DNA of 64,000 bases, taken from Edaphochlamys debaryana. Lineage: Eukaryota; Chlorophyta; Chlorophyceae; Chlamydomonadales. A program made the position numbers and the translations under genes. The stretch spans positions 558,001 through 622,000 of the forward strand of contig JAEHOE010000009.1 in the NCBI GenBank assembly GCA_016858145.1. The letters run 5' to 3'. The notes under the pieces were generated by a model. The model was not told the DNA's origin. It made no database searches and saw nothing but the letters and a program-made list of their open reading frames with translations. Positions within the stretch are counted from its first letter, which is position 1; each line of letters begins with the position of its first letter. Shown in pieces: positions 24,436 through 36,475 of the stretch.

Positions 24436-27400
24436 ATGGGTCTTGATCAGATGCCCATCGCGCGCATCGACAGCGGGAGCGCCGAGTTCGACGTCTCTCC
24501 GTTGCAGAAGGCGTTCCTGTCCCTTGCGTCAAAGGTATGCAACCCTCAGAGCCCACAATGCTGCTGTCTAAAAGGCCGCTGTGGTCTGGGTTCTGCGACG
24601 CGGCGCCAATGTGAGCTGCTCGCGCCTGTTCGCCCAACCGGCCGTGTTCACCGATGGCTTGCGTCGCAGGTTGACCACTGTACAAAGGAAAATGCGGCGC
24701 TTCGGGCGGAGCTGGCCGAAATGCGGGTGGGTGGGGTTGGCGTGGTGGGGTGGGGTGCCAAGCCCCGACCGGGCCGGCCCCGACCGGGGTGGGGTGCCAA
24801 GCCCCGACCGGGTGCCAAGCCCCGACCGGGCCGGCCCTGACCAGCCAGACTGGCCACCCAGCCACACCGTAACCATCACCTCTTTTTCTCCATACCTCGC
24901 AATCCTCACTTTGCTGTACCCCCGCTGGCTGCACGCCTGTAAGACCCCTTGAGCCTGCCGGCCAAACCAACGTCCCCCCTTCCTGTCCCCCCACACCCCT
25001 TGCGTCACACCCTCCCCCGCACCCTCCCAGATCCTCAAGCGAATCGAGGCATTGGAACAGGGCCTGCAGGAGGTCGCCGACAACTCGCGACCCATGGGAC
25101 TGCTATGGGGCGCTCCGGTGGGTGCCTTTTGGACTTGCCCAGGCGCTGTTCCGGTGGCCTTTGCCCATCCCCATTCGTACCGTTGTCGCTGGCCCCCGCG
25201 TTGTTCGGTGCTCCGAGGGCAGACGGAGCCCCTTACTCATGTACTCAGAAGGGGCTAGGTTTTGAGCGCACCTCCTACCGTGTCGAACCTTCACCGGACG
25301 CCCGTCCTTGCTCCCGGTATCTCCTCTCCCCCAGATGATGCACCCGGGCTACGGGGGGCCCGACGGCGCCGGGGCGGAGGCGGCGGGGCCGGGCAGCGAC
25401 GGCACGGCGGGGGCCGACGACGGCGAAGCAGGTCCCAGCGGCTCCGGCGGCGGCGCGGCGGCGGGCGGGGCCTCGGGCCAGCCCAGCCTCAGCCGCCTTC
25501 CCTCCATGGCCCCAGGCGCAGCGGCTTCCGCAGCAGGGGGCGGTGGGGCCGCCGGGCCCTCGGGCGTTGGCGCAGCCCCTGCATCCGCTGGCGGAGCCGG
25601 CGCGAACGCGGGCACGAGCACACCAAACCCCGGAGCCGTCCCAAGCATGGGCTCGCTCGGGGCGGCCCATCTGGCGGCCGGGGCGTCCTCAGCCTCGCTC
25701 ATGTCGGCCCGCGGGCCCGGCATGGGCCCGCTGGGGGCCAGCCCCTTGGGCTACCCCGGGGGCCTGCTGGGCCCGATGGGGACTGGGGCCCTGGGCGGCA
25801 TGGGGACCCCCGGGTCGCTCGGGGGCGCTGGAGGGCTGATGCCCCGCACCCCCCCCATGGGCGGGGGCATGGTGGACGGCAGCTGGCTGGTGCAGGAGGT
25901 CGTGTCGCTCAGGTGGGCAGGCGGGCCCAGGGCAGGCCCAAAGACGGGACCAGTGAGCAGGCAGGCCCAGGGCAGGCCCAGGGCAGGCCCAGGGAGGCGA
26001 CCAGGGCGGGACCAGGGGAGTCCAGGGGAGGCTCCGAAGGGAGGCTGCAGTCTGAGGAGCACAGGGGCGGCCCAAAAGCAGGCGGCGGCAGACACCACGG
26101 CAGGCCCGCGCCGGCCCAGTGCGTGCCAGTGGAAGGAGCGAGGGAGGGATCCGGCGTGTGGCCTGCGCTCCCTCGACGGTCCCATCCACCCCTCCTCCAA
26201 CCGGACCCCGCCCCTTGTCCTCCCACCCGCATTCTCCCCCACCCCCCCAGGGAGCGGCTTGCGGGCATGGAGCGCAAGGCCGAGGCGCTGTGGCACGCGC
26301 AGGAGGACGACGAGCAGCTGAGGGGCAGCGTGGAGCGGCTGAGGGCCGACATGGTGGCAATGCAGGGGACGGTCAGCGAGGCGCAGGTGGGGCAGGAAGG
26401 GGTGGAGGGTAGAGGGAGAGGGGGAGGGGGAGGGGGAGGGGGAGGGAGGTGGGGCCGATCAGGGTTCTCAGAAAGGGGGGGAGATTGACGGGGCCTTGCC
26501 AGCAACGGAAAGCGTGAGGAACTTCACGCAGGGAACTCGCAGGATCCCCAACTCCACCTCCAACCTCCCTGCCCTCCGCCGCGCCACTGAGCCATCCCCT
26601 TCCCCCTCACGTTCCCCAGGCCTCCGCCGCCGCCGCCCAGTCGCTGGCCGAGAAGCAGACGGCCGCCGCCACTGAGTCGGTGGGGTACGTCAAGGAGCTG
26701 CAGGACCGGCTACACACGCTGGAGCTGGGGGCGATCAAAGGTGGGGGTCTAGCCCGCCTTTGTGTGTGTACTCTCGGTGTCCGTGGTCCGCGGGTTTTGG
26801 GTTTGGGGCGTGGGTCACGTCGTTACGACCCTCAGCTGACCCGCCTGAAGTGCAGGACCGTGTAAGGCAGGCGGGCGGCCTCCTCTCGCCCTCATCTACC
26901 CCTCATCTCAACCCCTGCCAGCAACTGAACTGAAAGCCAATCTTGGTACCCCGTATTTGAACTTGCCCCGTCCCTGAACCCGACCCCACTCCTTCAGGCG
27001 CCGACGAGCGGCGTGAGCTGGCCTCCAAGTACGAGTCCACGACGGGCCAGATCTGGGACCAGCTGCGGCACGTGGAGGGCTCCCTGGCGCAGCGCCTCAC
27101 CATGGCGGAGACATCGCACGTGGCCGCGCTGCAGGTGCGGTTGGCGGTTGGGCGGTTGGCGGTTGGAGATTGGAGTTTGGTTGTGCAGAGGTTGGGTGGT
27201 TGGCGGTTGAGGAGTGGTTGTGCAGTGGTTGGGTGGTTGGGGAGGAAGGGTTTGGATAAGGGCTGGGACCGGGTGGCTCACTTTTCTCACCCGTGCCTTC
27301 CACACGACTTTGCCCCGGCTCATCCCTCCCTCCCTTGCCTCCCTCCCCCCCCTTGCCTCCCCCCCCTGACAGGAGGTGGACGAGGCCAAGGACGCCACCA

Positions 27401-30400
27401 GCGAGGTGCTGCAGCGGGTGGATGACGTGAAGCGGCACACGTCGGCGCTGGAGGGCAAGCTGGAGAGCTTCAACACGCAGGTGGGGGGGGGGGGGCGGAG
27501 GGGGAAGCGAGGGGGCGGGAGGGACGGCAGGCAAGCGGAAGAATAAGAGTAGCGGGAATGGGAGTACTCGTGGCAGAGCCTTGCACGCCCACACGCAACC
27601 CTCCGCACCTCCCTCCCCATCCACCTACCCCTCCACCCCTACCCCCTCCCCTTCCTCCCCTCCAGGTGGCCGCCGCGCTCAACCCCCTCCACAACGCCCT
27701 GGCTCTGGCCCAGGAGCGGCTCGAGTCCCTGGCCGCCTCCAAGCAGGACACCGCCAGCGCCATCAAGGCGGCCGACGTGGAGCTGGGGGTGGCGAGGGCG
27801 ATCGACCACGCGGATCGGAGAGGAGATGGGCTGCTCAAGGTGCGTGCTGACCCTATATTTATCACTATACATAGCAAATGTAGCGAACCCACAGCAGCAA
27901 AACGGGGGACTCCGGTGTGTATGGGGAGGGCAGCGCCATCAAGGCGGGGGACGTCGAGGTGCGGGTGGCGAGGGCCATAGACCACGCGGAGCGGCGGGGG
28001 CACGGGCTGCTCAAGGTGTGTGTGTGGGGGGGGGGGGGGTGGGAGGGAGCGGGGGGAGGGGGAGGAAGGGAGGGAGTGGGGGGGCGTGTGATGGCGAGGG
28101 ATGGGGAGATTGGAGGCTGGGGAAGAGCAGGAGGGGGAGCATGGGCGGCGCTGAAGGGGAGGAGTCAACGTGATGGTCCGAGCGCAAACTCCCCATCCCC
28201 CATCCCCCCTCCGCCCTCCGCCCTCCAACCCCCACCCCCCAAAAGGCCATTGCGGTCGTGGAGGCCCGGCTCGAGGCCTTACCCTTCCCCCCTTCTCCCC
28301 TCAACCCCCTCACCCCCATCACCCCCACCCACCAACTCCCTTCCCCCCACCTCCCTCCCCGCCCCAGGCCATCGCCGGTGTGGAGGCCCGCCTGGAGGCG
28401 CTGGCCGACTCCACGCCCAACCGCGGGGAGGTGGTGCTGACGTGCGACCTGGAGGGGCTGCTCACGGAGCACGCCCGGGAGCTGGACGCGCACCTGGACC
28501 GACTCAAGGGGGAGCTGCTGGGGGCGGTGGCGGCCAAGGTGGGGCGGAGGGGGCGGGGGGGTAGTCGGGGCGAAGGGGCCACCGAAACTCAATTTAATAC
28601 CTCCCACCACCGGTCGCTTCACCTCAGGTCGCTTCACCGCAGGTCGCTTCACCTCCACCTAACCCCTCACCTTCAGCAACAAACACCACCTAACCCCTCC
28701 CCCTCCACCGCGCAACCCCGCTCAGCAACAACCTCCCCTCTCAGCCCCTCACCCCCTGTCAGGTCGACCGTGAGGAGCTGGGCGCCCAGGACCTGGTCCC
28801 CCCCCCACCCCCCCTCCCCCTAAGCCCCTAACCCCTCCCCCCCTGGCCTCTCCCCCCCCTGTCAGGTCAACCGCGAGGAGCTGGGCGCCCAGGACCTGCG
28901 CACGTGCTCCCGCCTGGACGGCCTGGAGGGGGCCCTGCTCAAGGGCCTGCGGGCCATCAGCGACAAGGTGTCGGCGGCGCTGGGGGAGAAGCTGGACCTG
29001 AGCAGGTTCAACGAGTTCAAGCTGCAGGTGGGGGGGACCTGTCAGGGGGGTAGGGGGTGGGGGAAGGGATGGGGGGAGGGGAAGGTAGGGAAGAGCGCCA
29101 CAGCCGGTTCAACGAGTTCAAGCTGCGGGTGCGGGGGAAGGGTGGGGAACGTTAGGATGCGTGAGAAAAGGGCGCGGAAGAAGAACGGTTATACGGGGTT
29201 GTGGAGGGGTAGTGCGACACGCTACCCACCTCCTCCCGACTCAGCCCTCCCACCCCCACTCAACCCCCCCTCTCCTCCATCCCCCCTGACAGGTCCGGGC
29301 CATCCTTGCTGACGTGGAGGACCGCCTCCGGGACTGGTCCCCCCTGGCGCTGGGCACCAAGGCGCAGCTGGGCACGGACGCCTTCAGTGCGGGGGGCGCG
29401 GGGGCGCCCTCCTGCCTGTGCTGCGACTCGCGAGTGCGCACGGTCCGGGACCTGCGGGCCATGGGCTTCAAGGTGGGACTCGTGGGAGAGCCCTTCCGTC
29501 GTGGGGGTCCCTTCGTGTTGTTGGTGGTGCATTGCCGGGGCGGGGCGGGCCGGGGCGGGCCGGGGCGGGCCGGGGCGGGATGGGGCGGGATGGGGTTCAT
29601 GTGGGGGGAGTGGGGGGAGAGGGGGGAGACGGTTCCCGCGAGCTCCTGGACTCCCTTCTCCTGCTTCCGCTTCTTTGCCTGGGCCGCCCTCGTGCCTGAA
29701 CCTCCGCCCCTCAACCCTCCCTCCTTGCCTCCTACTCCCCAGGAGGAGGACCGCGTCTTCTCCCCCGACAAGCTGCCGCTGACCGACCCCATGTTCCCAT
29801 CCATCCAGGTGGGGGGGGAGGGAAGAGGGGGGGTTGGGAAGAGGGCAGGACGGGGTTGGGAAAGGGGGTCCTGCGCGCAGCAGCCCGTCTGCGTGACCGT
29901 CTGCGTACCGTGGGGAGGTGGGGCCTGAATGAGCCATGAGCAGTCGGGGCAGTTACAGTGTGGTGTTCTGCACTGACGCTGGCTTGTTATTAGCTGTCAT
30001 GCTGAAGAAATGTAGCCGTGTGTGCCTTGGGCCGTGACGCCTAACTGGGGTGCACGCCGCATGCTTGGGTTCGCCATCCGCAGGGCAACCGAGCCGCCAC
30101 TCTGGGCGCCCACCACAACGCCCGGATCGCCAACCGCAACGTCTTCAACGACCAACGGTTGCGGGCAACCAACTCTCTGATGGAGTCGTTGCCGTCGACG
30201 GGCCTGACGGGGACCGCCATGGGCTCGGGTGGGCCCGGTGGCAGCCTGGCCTCCACGCTCAACCGCGCCGGCAGCCCGTCGGGCGGGCCGGGCCCAACCG
30301 GGCCCGGCGCCGCCGCCGCCGCCAACAGCCTGGCGGCGGCCGTCGACGCCGGGTCCTTCGCCAGTCTGCCGCCGGCGCAGACACGCGAGGACCGCCTAGC

Positions 30401-30911
30401 AAACGTGGGGCTAGCTCGCCAGGCCTCCGCCCGCGGCGTCAAGGTGAAGGTCGAAACCATAGCCGGCGGGATCATGAAAGGCCAACTGCCTTCGCGGCCC
30501 GGCGCGAACGCGCCGCCGACCACGCCAACCGGCGCCGCCGCCGCGGCTGCCGCCGCCGCCGCTGGCGGCGGCGGCGTGAGTCATCTGGGCGCTGCGTCAG
30601 CGTCGGCGGTGATCCGGGGCCCGCGGAGCCCGGTGGCGGCGGCGGCGACGGCAACGGGGCCGTCGGCTCAGTTGCTGGTCGTGGGGGCGCACGGGGGCTC
30701 GTCCGGGGGAGGGGCGGGGGGGCAGGGGCTGTCGGGGGGTCCGTCAGCGGCGGGCGTGGACAGCCCGCGGGGCGGGGGCGGGGGCGGGGCCGCAGCGGCG
30801 GCCGTGGCGCAGGCGGCCGAGGTGCCTGTGTCGCCGTGGCCGGCACAGGCGCCAAGCCCTACGCAGGACAAGGGGCCCGTGCTGAGCATAGATGGGGGCA
30901 TGGCGGAGTGA
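24436..30911 (+). CDS. Long coiled-coil protein with C-x-C-C-D motif (possible DUF4795/QRICH2-like, cilium-associated)
   Basis: Fourteen exons: 24436-24534, 24670-24726, 25031-25117, 25335-25912, 26251-26386, 26620-26740, 26998-27134, 27373-27480, 27666-27839, 28368-28538, 28866-29027, 29293-29472, 29743-29808 and 30084-30911 (TGA). The total is 967 residues, with every junction in frame. Two short helical segments open the protein. A Gly/Ala/Pro-rich linker (exon 4) follows, then about 350 residues of heptad-like coiled coil (exons 5-11). Exon 12 has CLCCDSRV, close to the CLSCDR motif I associate with DUF4795 proteins such as QRICH2. A conserved-looking segment (GNRAATLGAHHNARIANRNV) opens exon 14, followed by a disordered Ala/Gly/Ser tail. 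No signal peptide or membrane segment is visible. The ciliary assignment is tentative. Introns 9-11 contain copies of neighbouring exon edges, listed separately. Confidence 0.8.
24757..24840 (+). repeat. Tandem GC-rich repeat in intron 2 of the coiled-coil gene
   Basis: Three imperfect copies of a unit with core GTGCCAAGCCCCGACCGGG, interspersed with CGGCCCCGACC, lie about 30 bases after the exon 2 donor. Confidence 0.7.
27755..28015 (+). repeat. Degenerate copy of the exon 9 3' end inside intron 9
   Basis: Bases 27755-27839 (last 85 bases of exon 9) recur without indels at 27931-28015; I count about 72 of 85 matches. Both copies are followed by GTG, so the copy carries a donor-like site. 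It stays open in the matching frame. Using its only nearby acceptor (CAG ending at 27933) gives an 82-base exon, which would shift the frame, so I leave it intronic. Confidence 0.75.
28246..28400 (+). repeat. Degenerate copy of the exon 10 5' end inside intron 9
   Basis: Bases 28246-28278 match the first 33 bases of exon 10 (28368-28400) at about 26 of 33 positions. The copy is preceded by AAAAG, mimicking an acceptor, but it runs into C-rich intron sequence with no donor, so it cannot be an exon by itself. Confidence 0.7.
28758..28898 (+). repeat. Copy of the exon 11 5' end with its acceptor inside intron 10
   Basis: Bases 28758-28795 match 28861-28898 at 36 of 38 positions. The match includes the acceptor GTCAG and the first 33 coding bases of exon 11, at an offset of 103 bases. 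The copy is followed by GTCCCC, a poor donor. If it were used as a 33-base exon it would insert 11 in-frame residues. Confidence 0.75.
29002..29132 (+). repeat. Copy of the exon 11 3' end with its donor region inside intron 11
   Basis: The last 22-25 bases of exon 11 (to 29027) recur about 101 bases downstream at 29104-29132. The coding part is almost identical, and the copied edge reads CTGCGGGTG in place of CTGCAGGTG. Confidence 0.7.
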
Positions 30912-32320
30912 CGGCCTGGCGAGCTGCACAGCTGAGAGCTTCTGCGCTATCTCGGAAGTGAAGGTGGTTCACGGAGCGTCGGCTGGATTGCGGATGGCGG
31001 CAGTGGACAGGGACAGGCGTTAACGGAGGGCTGCAGCTTGCATGAGACGTGTATCCAGTATGACTAGACCAACTGAAGGCGGTTGCGGGTGGACATGAGC
31101 AGCTCCGCAGGCCGGCCCATGCAAAGCCCTGAGTTGCTTCGCAAGGAGGACATGGGGCTGTGGGACGCAGGGGGTGGCCGGGGGGCATGGGGACGTCCAC
31201 GCGTGGGGCCGTTCAGACAGGACGTGGGGCGTGAACGGCGGGCAAGGTGCAGGGGCAGGCATGCGTTCAGACGCTTCATATGGGTGGTGGGGGCCATGTG
31301 GGATTGGGGGCTTCATGCGGGATTGGCATTGCCACAAGACTGGCACGGTGCAGCCTCGGTGCCAGGCGCGTGTGTGATTCTAGGTCGGCTCTGGTCGGGA
31401 CTCAGGGACTTGTGCAATAACGACGATGCGGCAGCTGCCTCAAAGCTGTTACAAGGAGGTGCGCGCGCTAACTCATTCGTGGGTGCAACTGCACAAATTG
31501 ATGCCCGACGGCGGCAAGCCCGGCAGCCAACATGGGCCGGCACGGGCGGTGACGGCCGCTGGCCGCATGCCTGGACCAGGGATGACCCTGGCCTGGACAA
31601 CAACTTCCGCCCCATGCCCAGATCGTGGCACAGTAACTAGCCTCCCTTGACCCCGAGCCTAGTCAACGCCATGCGCTGATGAGCAGAGCGCGCTCCAACA
31701 ACACACACTGCACGTGGCAACCCCATCCCAACCCGACATGTGCACATGCGCAGAAAGCCGCCGTCTGTGGCGCCGCTCGATCTCCTCTTACGTCCTACGT
31801 CCTGCCTGTGCTACGCCTGCAACATGCACGAACTAAAGCAACCGCGCGCAACTCGCCCTCGTGCACATGCCGACATGCAGGCCGACATGCGATACCGACA
31901 TGCGAGCATCTAGAAGTGAACACGCAGCAGCTGGCGACGGCGCTTGCTCTGGGCCGCGGCCTCGGCACCAGAAGCCGCCGAGGCGTTGCCGTTGCCGGAG
32001 GAAGCTGTGGGGTGTGGAAGGCGCGGGGGGCAAGGGAGGTTTCGGCAGGCATGGGCGGACGTTGTGGACGCTGGGAGTCGCGCGCAACGATGAGCGAGGA
32101 TGCTTTGGCAAATAACATGAGTAGCGTGATGATACTTCCGCTCCGAACCCCTCTGAAGCGCCGCGAGCATCGGGCGAGCGGTCTCGCGGTAATGGCAACC
32201 CACCATCGCCGAGCCGGTGCGGCTACCCCAAGAGGGGCCCGGGCCCGCAACTTGGCGGGAAGACGGATTCTCTAGTCCAAATTTACTTTATCAAGCCGCG
32301 CCTTTACGGCGCATCACAAT
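30912..32320. other. Intergenic between convergent genes
   Basis: This is the 3' flank of the coiled-coil gene and of the secreted-protein gene on the minus strand. TTACA at 31449-31453 (TGTAA on minus) is a possible poly(A) signal for the latter. No supportable exon was seen. Confidence 0.45.
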
Positions 32321-35300
32321 TCAATGAATCTCCTTTAAATCGTGCGTGCCACCCGCCTCCAGCCCCCACCCACCCGCGGTAGCGTTCGCGCCTGAGCTGG
32401 CAGCAGCCCTGCCGGCCTCCGCAGCTGCCTCAGCGGCCGCAACCGCGAACGCAGTCGCGGTGGCATTGCCGCCCGTCACATCAGCAGCCGCGTTGCCGGC
32501 AGCGATGGCGGAAGTGTTAACAGGGGCCGGGGAGGAGGGGGTAGCGGCGGGGCTCAGCGAGCTTGCGTTGCCAGCAGCGTTGCCGGAGCCGAGGGCGGTG
32601 GTATCGCTGGCACCGGTGGCCTCGGCGGCGGCGAGGGCAGCCGCGGTGGCGTTGCCGCCGGAGGCGTTGGCGGCGGCGGCGGCAGAGGCGGCGGCGGCGA
32701 TGGGGATCTGGATGGGGACGTTGGAGGCGGTCTTGTAGGCGCAGCTGGCGCCGTCCTACGAGGGAGGGGGGGGCACAGGGAGAGGGGGCGGCAGTGTGGG
32801 GCGCAGGCCCTCGCGACTGTGGCTGCCCTCCTTCCGCAACCCTCTCCCCTGACGGCATGTGGGGTCCCACAGTTGTGCCCAAGTGCCGGCCCGCCGCCGC
32901 TCCGCCGGCCCTCCGCGTCGGTCCTCCGCCCAGCTCCTTGCCTCACCCGTCGCCGTCCTCTCCCCCCCTCTCTCCCCTTCCTTTCCCGTCGCCTCTTTCC
33001 CACCCTCCCCATCCCCCCCCCACCTGGAAGCCCCACAACTGCCCCTGCGTGTTGCCCTCCGCCTTGCCTGCCCCTCTTGAAACTCTCGGCCCCTTTTTAC
33101 TCGTTGCCTCTTCCCCCGCCTGACCGCCTCCCCCCCCCCACCCACCTGGAAGCCCCACAACTGCCCCTGCGTGTCGGCCGTGGAGTTGGCGGCCGTGGGG
33201 AGGCCCCGGCAGGCGGGCGCGTCCACGAACGAGACCACAGCGGCGGTCTGGGGGAGGAAGCGGCGCGGCGGGGGGGGGGGGGGAGGAGGCGTTGGGGGGG
33301 GGGGCTCGAGGCCTCAAGGGTATCCACCATCCATTGCGAGCCCATCGGCCAGGAAGGGATTTGGGGCTTGGCTGCAGCCCCGCAGCGCTCAGCGCTCAGG
33401 GTTGGCCGAGCTCTTCCCGACACTCGGGCGCAACCGCCGCGCCAGGCCTTCCCAGCCCAACCCCTCTCCAGCCCTGAACACCCTAACCCACTGCGCAAGT
33501 GCAGCCCTCAGTATGCCCTCACCCCCTTGCCTTTGCCACTCCTTCACAGCTCGGGCCCCCATGGGTCCCGGCACTGGCATGCACCCCGTAGCCTTGCCCC
33601 GGCCCCGGGTGCACGGCCAGTCCTTCCCGGGCCCGGCATCCCAGCCCAACCGAACTCCGGCCCAAACCTCCTCGCTCGTCCCACCCTCCTCCAACCCACC
33701 GAGGCATTGGCGGCAGCGGTGGCAGCAGCGGAGGCGGAGGCGGCGGCCTCAGCGGCGGCGGTGGCGTTGGCGGCGTTGGAGGTCAGGTTGGCCACGAAGA
33801 CGGGCTCGCCGTTGGCAAACCTGGCGGTTGGAGATCCGGGAGGCCGTTGGCAGTTGGGAGTGGTTGACGGCGGAGTTTGACAGGCGTCGGACCAACGTCT
33901 CTTGGACATGTGACCCTTTGAAGCGCCCGCCTTGCCCGGCCGCTGCTTGGGCTCAGCAGCACCCCACAGCCTGCCCTGCCCCCCGTGCCTAGCCCTCCAC
34001 CGCTGCAGCAGCTGCTGCAGGCGCTGTGTACTCTCGACGCCTCCCCACTCGCCGGTCTGCCCTGCCCTGCCCTACCGGCCCCCCACGCACCCCACCTGAA
34101 TGCGCAGCTGGTGCCGTTCTGGAAGCCCCACAGTCGGCCGTTCTGGTCCTCCGTGTAGTTGGCCACCGGGGGGGAGCAGGTGGGGGCGGTGTCGTAGGGA
34201 ATGGCGGACACTGCAGCGGGGCGGGGGGCGGGGCGGGGGACCCAGGGGAGGAGGAGGAGGGGGCACAGGAGCTCAGCGCTTGAAGCTACTATGATTGCAG
34301 AGGGGCTGGCGAGCGGAGACCGGCTCGGTCGGGTGGTAAGACGGCGCCCCGGGGGGCGTGACCCGTGGGGGCCTGGCGGCCAACCAAGATCAACCGTGGG
34401 TCGTTACAGGCGATCAACCCAGGAGAGACAGGTGCAAGCAGCGCAGCTCGCTACGTACTGTGCCGTACTGTACTGCAACAACGGAAGAGATCAACAGACC
34501 AGCATACCCTGCTCGACACTTGCTACCCCGCACAAATCGGCAACAGGAGATTATGCATGTGCGGTGCCGCTTGCGGCAGCCTCACTGAACAAAGGCAATG
34601 TTCATGCCATCTAGCTGTACCTATCGGTCTCCACCCCGTCCTATGGCGTTCTCCCCGTCCCCACCTGGCCTACTCCCAAAGTGTCCCAGTATCCTCTTTC
34701 CATCGCCCCAGCAATCCCCGGCAACCCCTCCCCAGAGTCCCAAGTAGCATCAACTCCTCAACCCCTCAGGCCCAGCCCCTTGGCCAGATAGATCTGCAGG
34801 CGAGACGAGGTACCGCCCATCCCACAGCGGCCGTGTTCCCGCTCCCACTCCAGCGGGCGCCCTCAGGTGGCGAAGCGTACGGCGCGGCGCTTCCGCGTCT
34901 CACCCGCAGCGCTGGCCGTGCCGGCCGCATTGGCCGAGGAGCCGCCGTCGGTGCTGCTGGTTCCGGCGGTGTTGCCTCCGCCAGACACGGTCTGGTTGTT
35001 GAGGCAGGTCTTGTACTGGTGGGGTCAGAGGTGGGGTCAGAGGGAAGGAGAGGGAGTCAAGGCAGGTCTTGTACTAGGGGTATCAGAGGATTTAGGAGGG
35101 AGGCAAGGCAGGCAAGGCAGGTCTTGTTCGAGTGAGCGAGGTGCGGGCAGATGGTAGGGGAGAAAGGGCAGTCCTGTGCCCCGCAGCCTCCCTTGCTTTC
35201 CTCCTACAGCCTCGCCTGGCCGGCCGGGGGCATTGGACTCCCGAGCCCCCACTCTCTTCCCCCCCTGCTTCCAATGCTCTTGCGCCTGTCCTGTTCCTCA

Positions 35301-36475
35301 GCCACGCTCAACCTGTCCTCGGCTCCCCGCCTCCGAGTCCGAAGAGTGATTCCTGTCAAATCCTCCCTCCTCCTTACCAGTACCCTACCCACCCTCCCTC
35401 TTTCCACCCCCACCCCCACAACCCCCCACCCCCACAATCCCCCACCTGCTCCGAGTCCTTGGCGAAGGCATCGCAGTTGGTCACCACTGTCTGTCCGGGG
35501 GCGGCGATAGAGGCGCCCTGCGGAAGGCACGGGTGGAGGGGGCGCGGGAAGAGGCGAAGGGGTCAGTAGGAACTGGAGGCGCCCTGTGGCAAGTGGGGAG
35601 GGGGCACGGGTAGAGGTGAAGGGGTCACGGGCGGCAAGGGGAGAGCACAGAAAGTGTAGCGGCATGCAGTAACGGCATGCAGTAACGGCACAAACCCGCC
35701 GGGCGGGCCGTGACTCACATTGGCCACCGCAGTGGTGGGAGTGCCCGTGGACACAGCGCCTGAGGGGATGGAGGCAGGGGGTTGTTTTGGCGATGGCGCG
35801 GGGCGGGGATTGGGGGCAGGTCGTTCTCAACGTCCCGCGGCGATCCATCCCCGGCCCTCACCCTTAACCCCGCTCGACCCCCTTCCTTCCCACCCACCCA
35901 CCCGCGTTGGTGTTGGAGACGGCGGTGCTGCCCGGTGCGGCCTGCAGACACACAGACGTTACATGTTACATGCGCCTCCGCTTTCTCTTGCCCTTCAAAT
36001 GTTGCTAACTAGTATAGGGTCAGCACAGACCCACCTGTGCCACGGAGCGGGCGATGGCGGTGGCCTGGAGCAGGTGGCGGCCGCCTGGGGGGTGCGGGGG
36101 GTGGGGGGTGGGGGAAGGGGAAGGGCCGGCGTAAGGAGGGAGGAGAGAGGGGTAGAAGAACATCAACGAAGCGAAGAGGAGAGAGGGGTCGGGGCAAGGG
36201 CGGGTAGGAGAGGTACAGTGGCAAGGGCGGGAGGTATTGGAAGGGGCGGGGAAGGGGAGGGCTGGTGGTGCTGCAGAGCAGGGGGACACAGGGCCGCCCC
36301 TTTGATGGGGTCAGGAGCAGTGGCCGGGCCCGGGCCGCGGAGGAGACTCACGCTGGCGGCGAATGGAGGCGTCGGCGGCGCCGGCGGAGGCCGCCAGGAG
36401 CAGAAGCGCCGCCGCCGCCAGCAGCGACGCCGGCGGCAGGAGGCGGGGCGACGCGCAGCGGCGGAAGGCCGCCAT
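32321..36475 (-). CDS. Secreted protein with repeated Cys/LWGFQ motif, Ala/Asn-rich tail
   Basis: Ten exons on the minus strand: 36475-36352, 36084-36035, 35941-35902, 35759-35719, 35517-35446, 35015-34904, 34210-34096, 33820-33700, 33247-33146 and 32755-32321 (TGA). The total is exactly 404 codons (403 aa). The start opens a signal peptide with a long Leu/Ala core (residues about 16-34). Two copies of a short motif follow: CSPPVANYTEDQNGRLWGFQ then NGTSCAFR (exon 7), and CRGLPTAANSTADTQGQLWG then FQDGASCAYK (across exons 9/10). Between and after them are stretches rich in Ala with many N-x-T/S sequons. I recall similar W-G-F/W...G-x-SCA motifs in predicted secreted volvocine proteins but know no assigned function. 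Likely cell wall or ECM. Exon 9's edge is duplicated in intron 9. It is divergent from the VIPP gene. Confidence 0.75.
33021..33174 (-). repeat. Copy of the exon 9 3' end and donor inside intron 9 of the secreted-protein gene
   Basis: Thirty-two bases are identical between 33143-33174 (exon 9 end, minus strand, plus its GTG donor) and 33021-33052 in the downstream intron, at an offset of 122 bases. The copy therefore contains a second donor in the same context (GGCTTCCAG followed by GTG). Confidence 0.85.

Noticed and set aside
27934..28015. Candidate extra exon of 82 bases in the coiled-coil gene
   Set aside because: It resembles the end of exon 9 and has a donor, but its length shifts the frame and skipping it joins exons 9 and 10 perfectly; treated as an intronic duplication.
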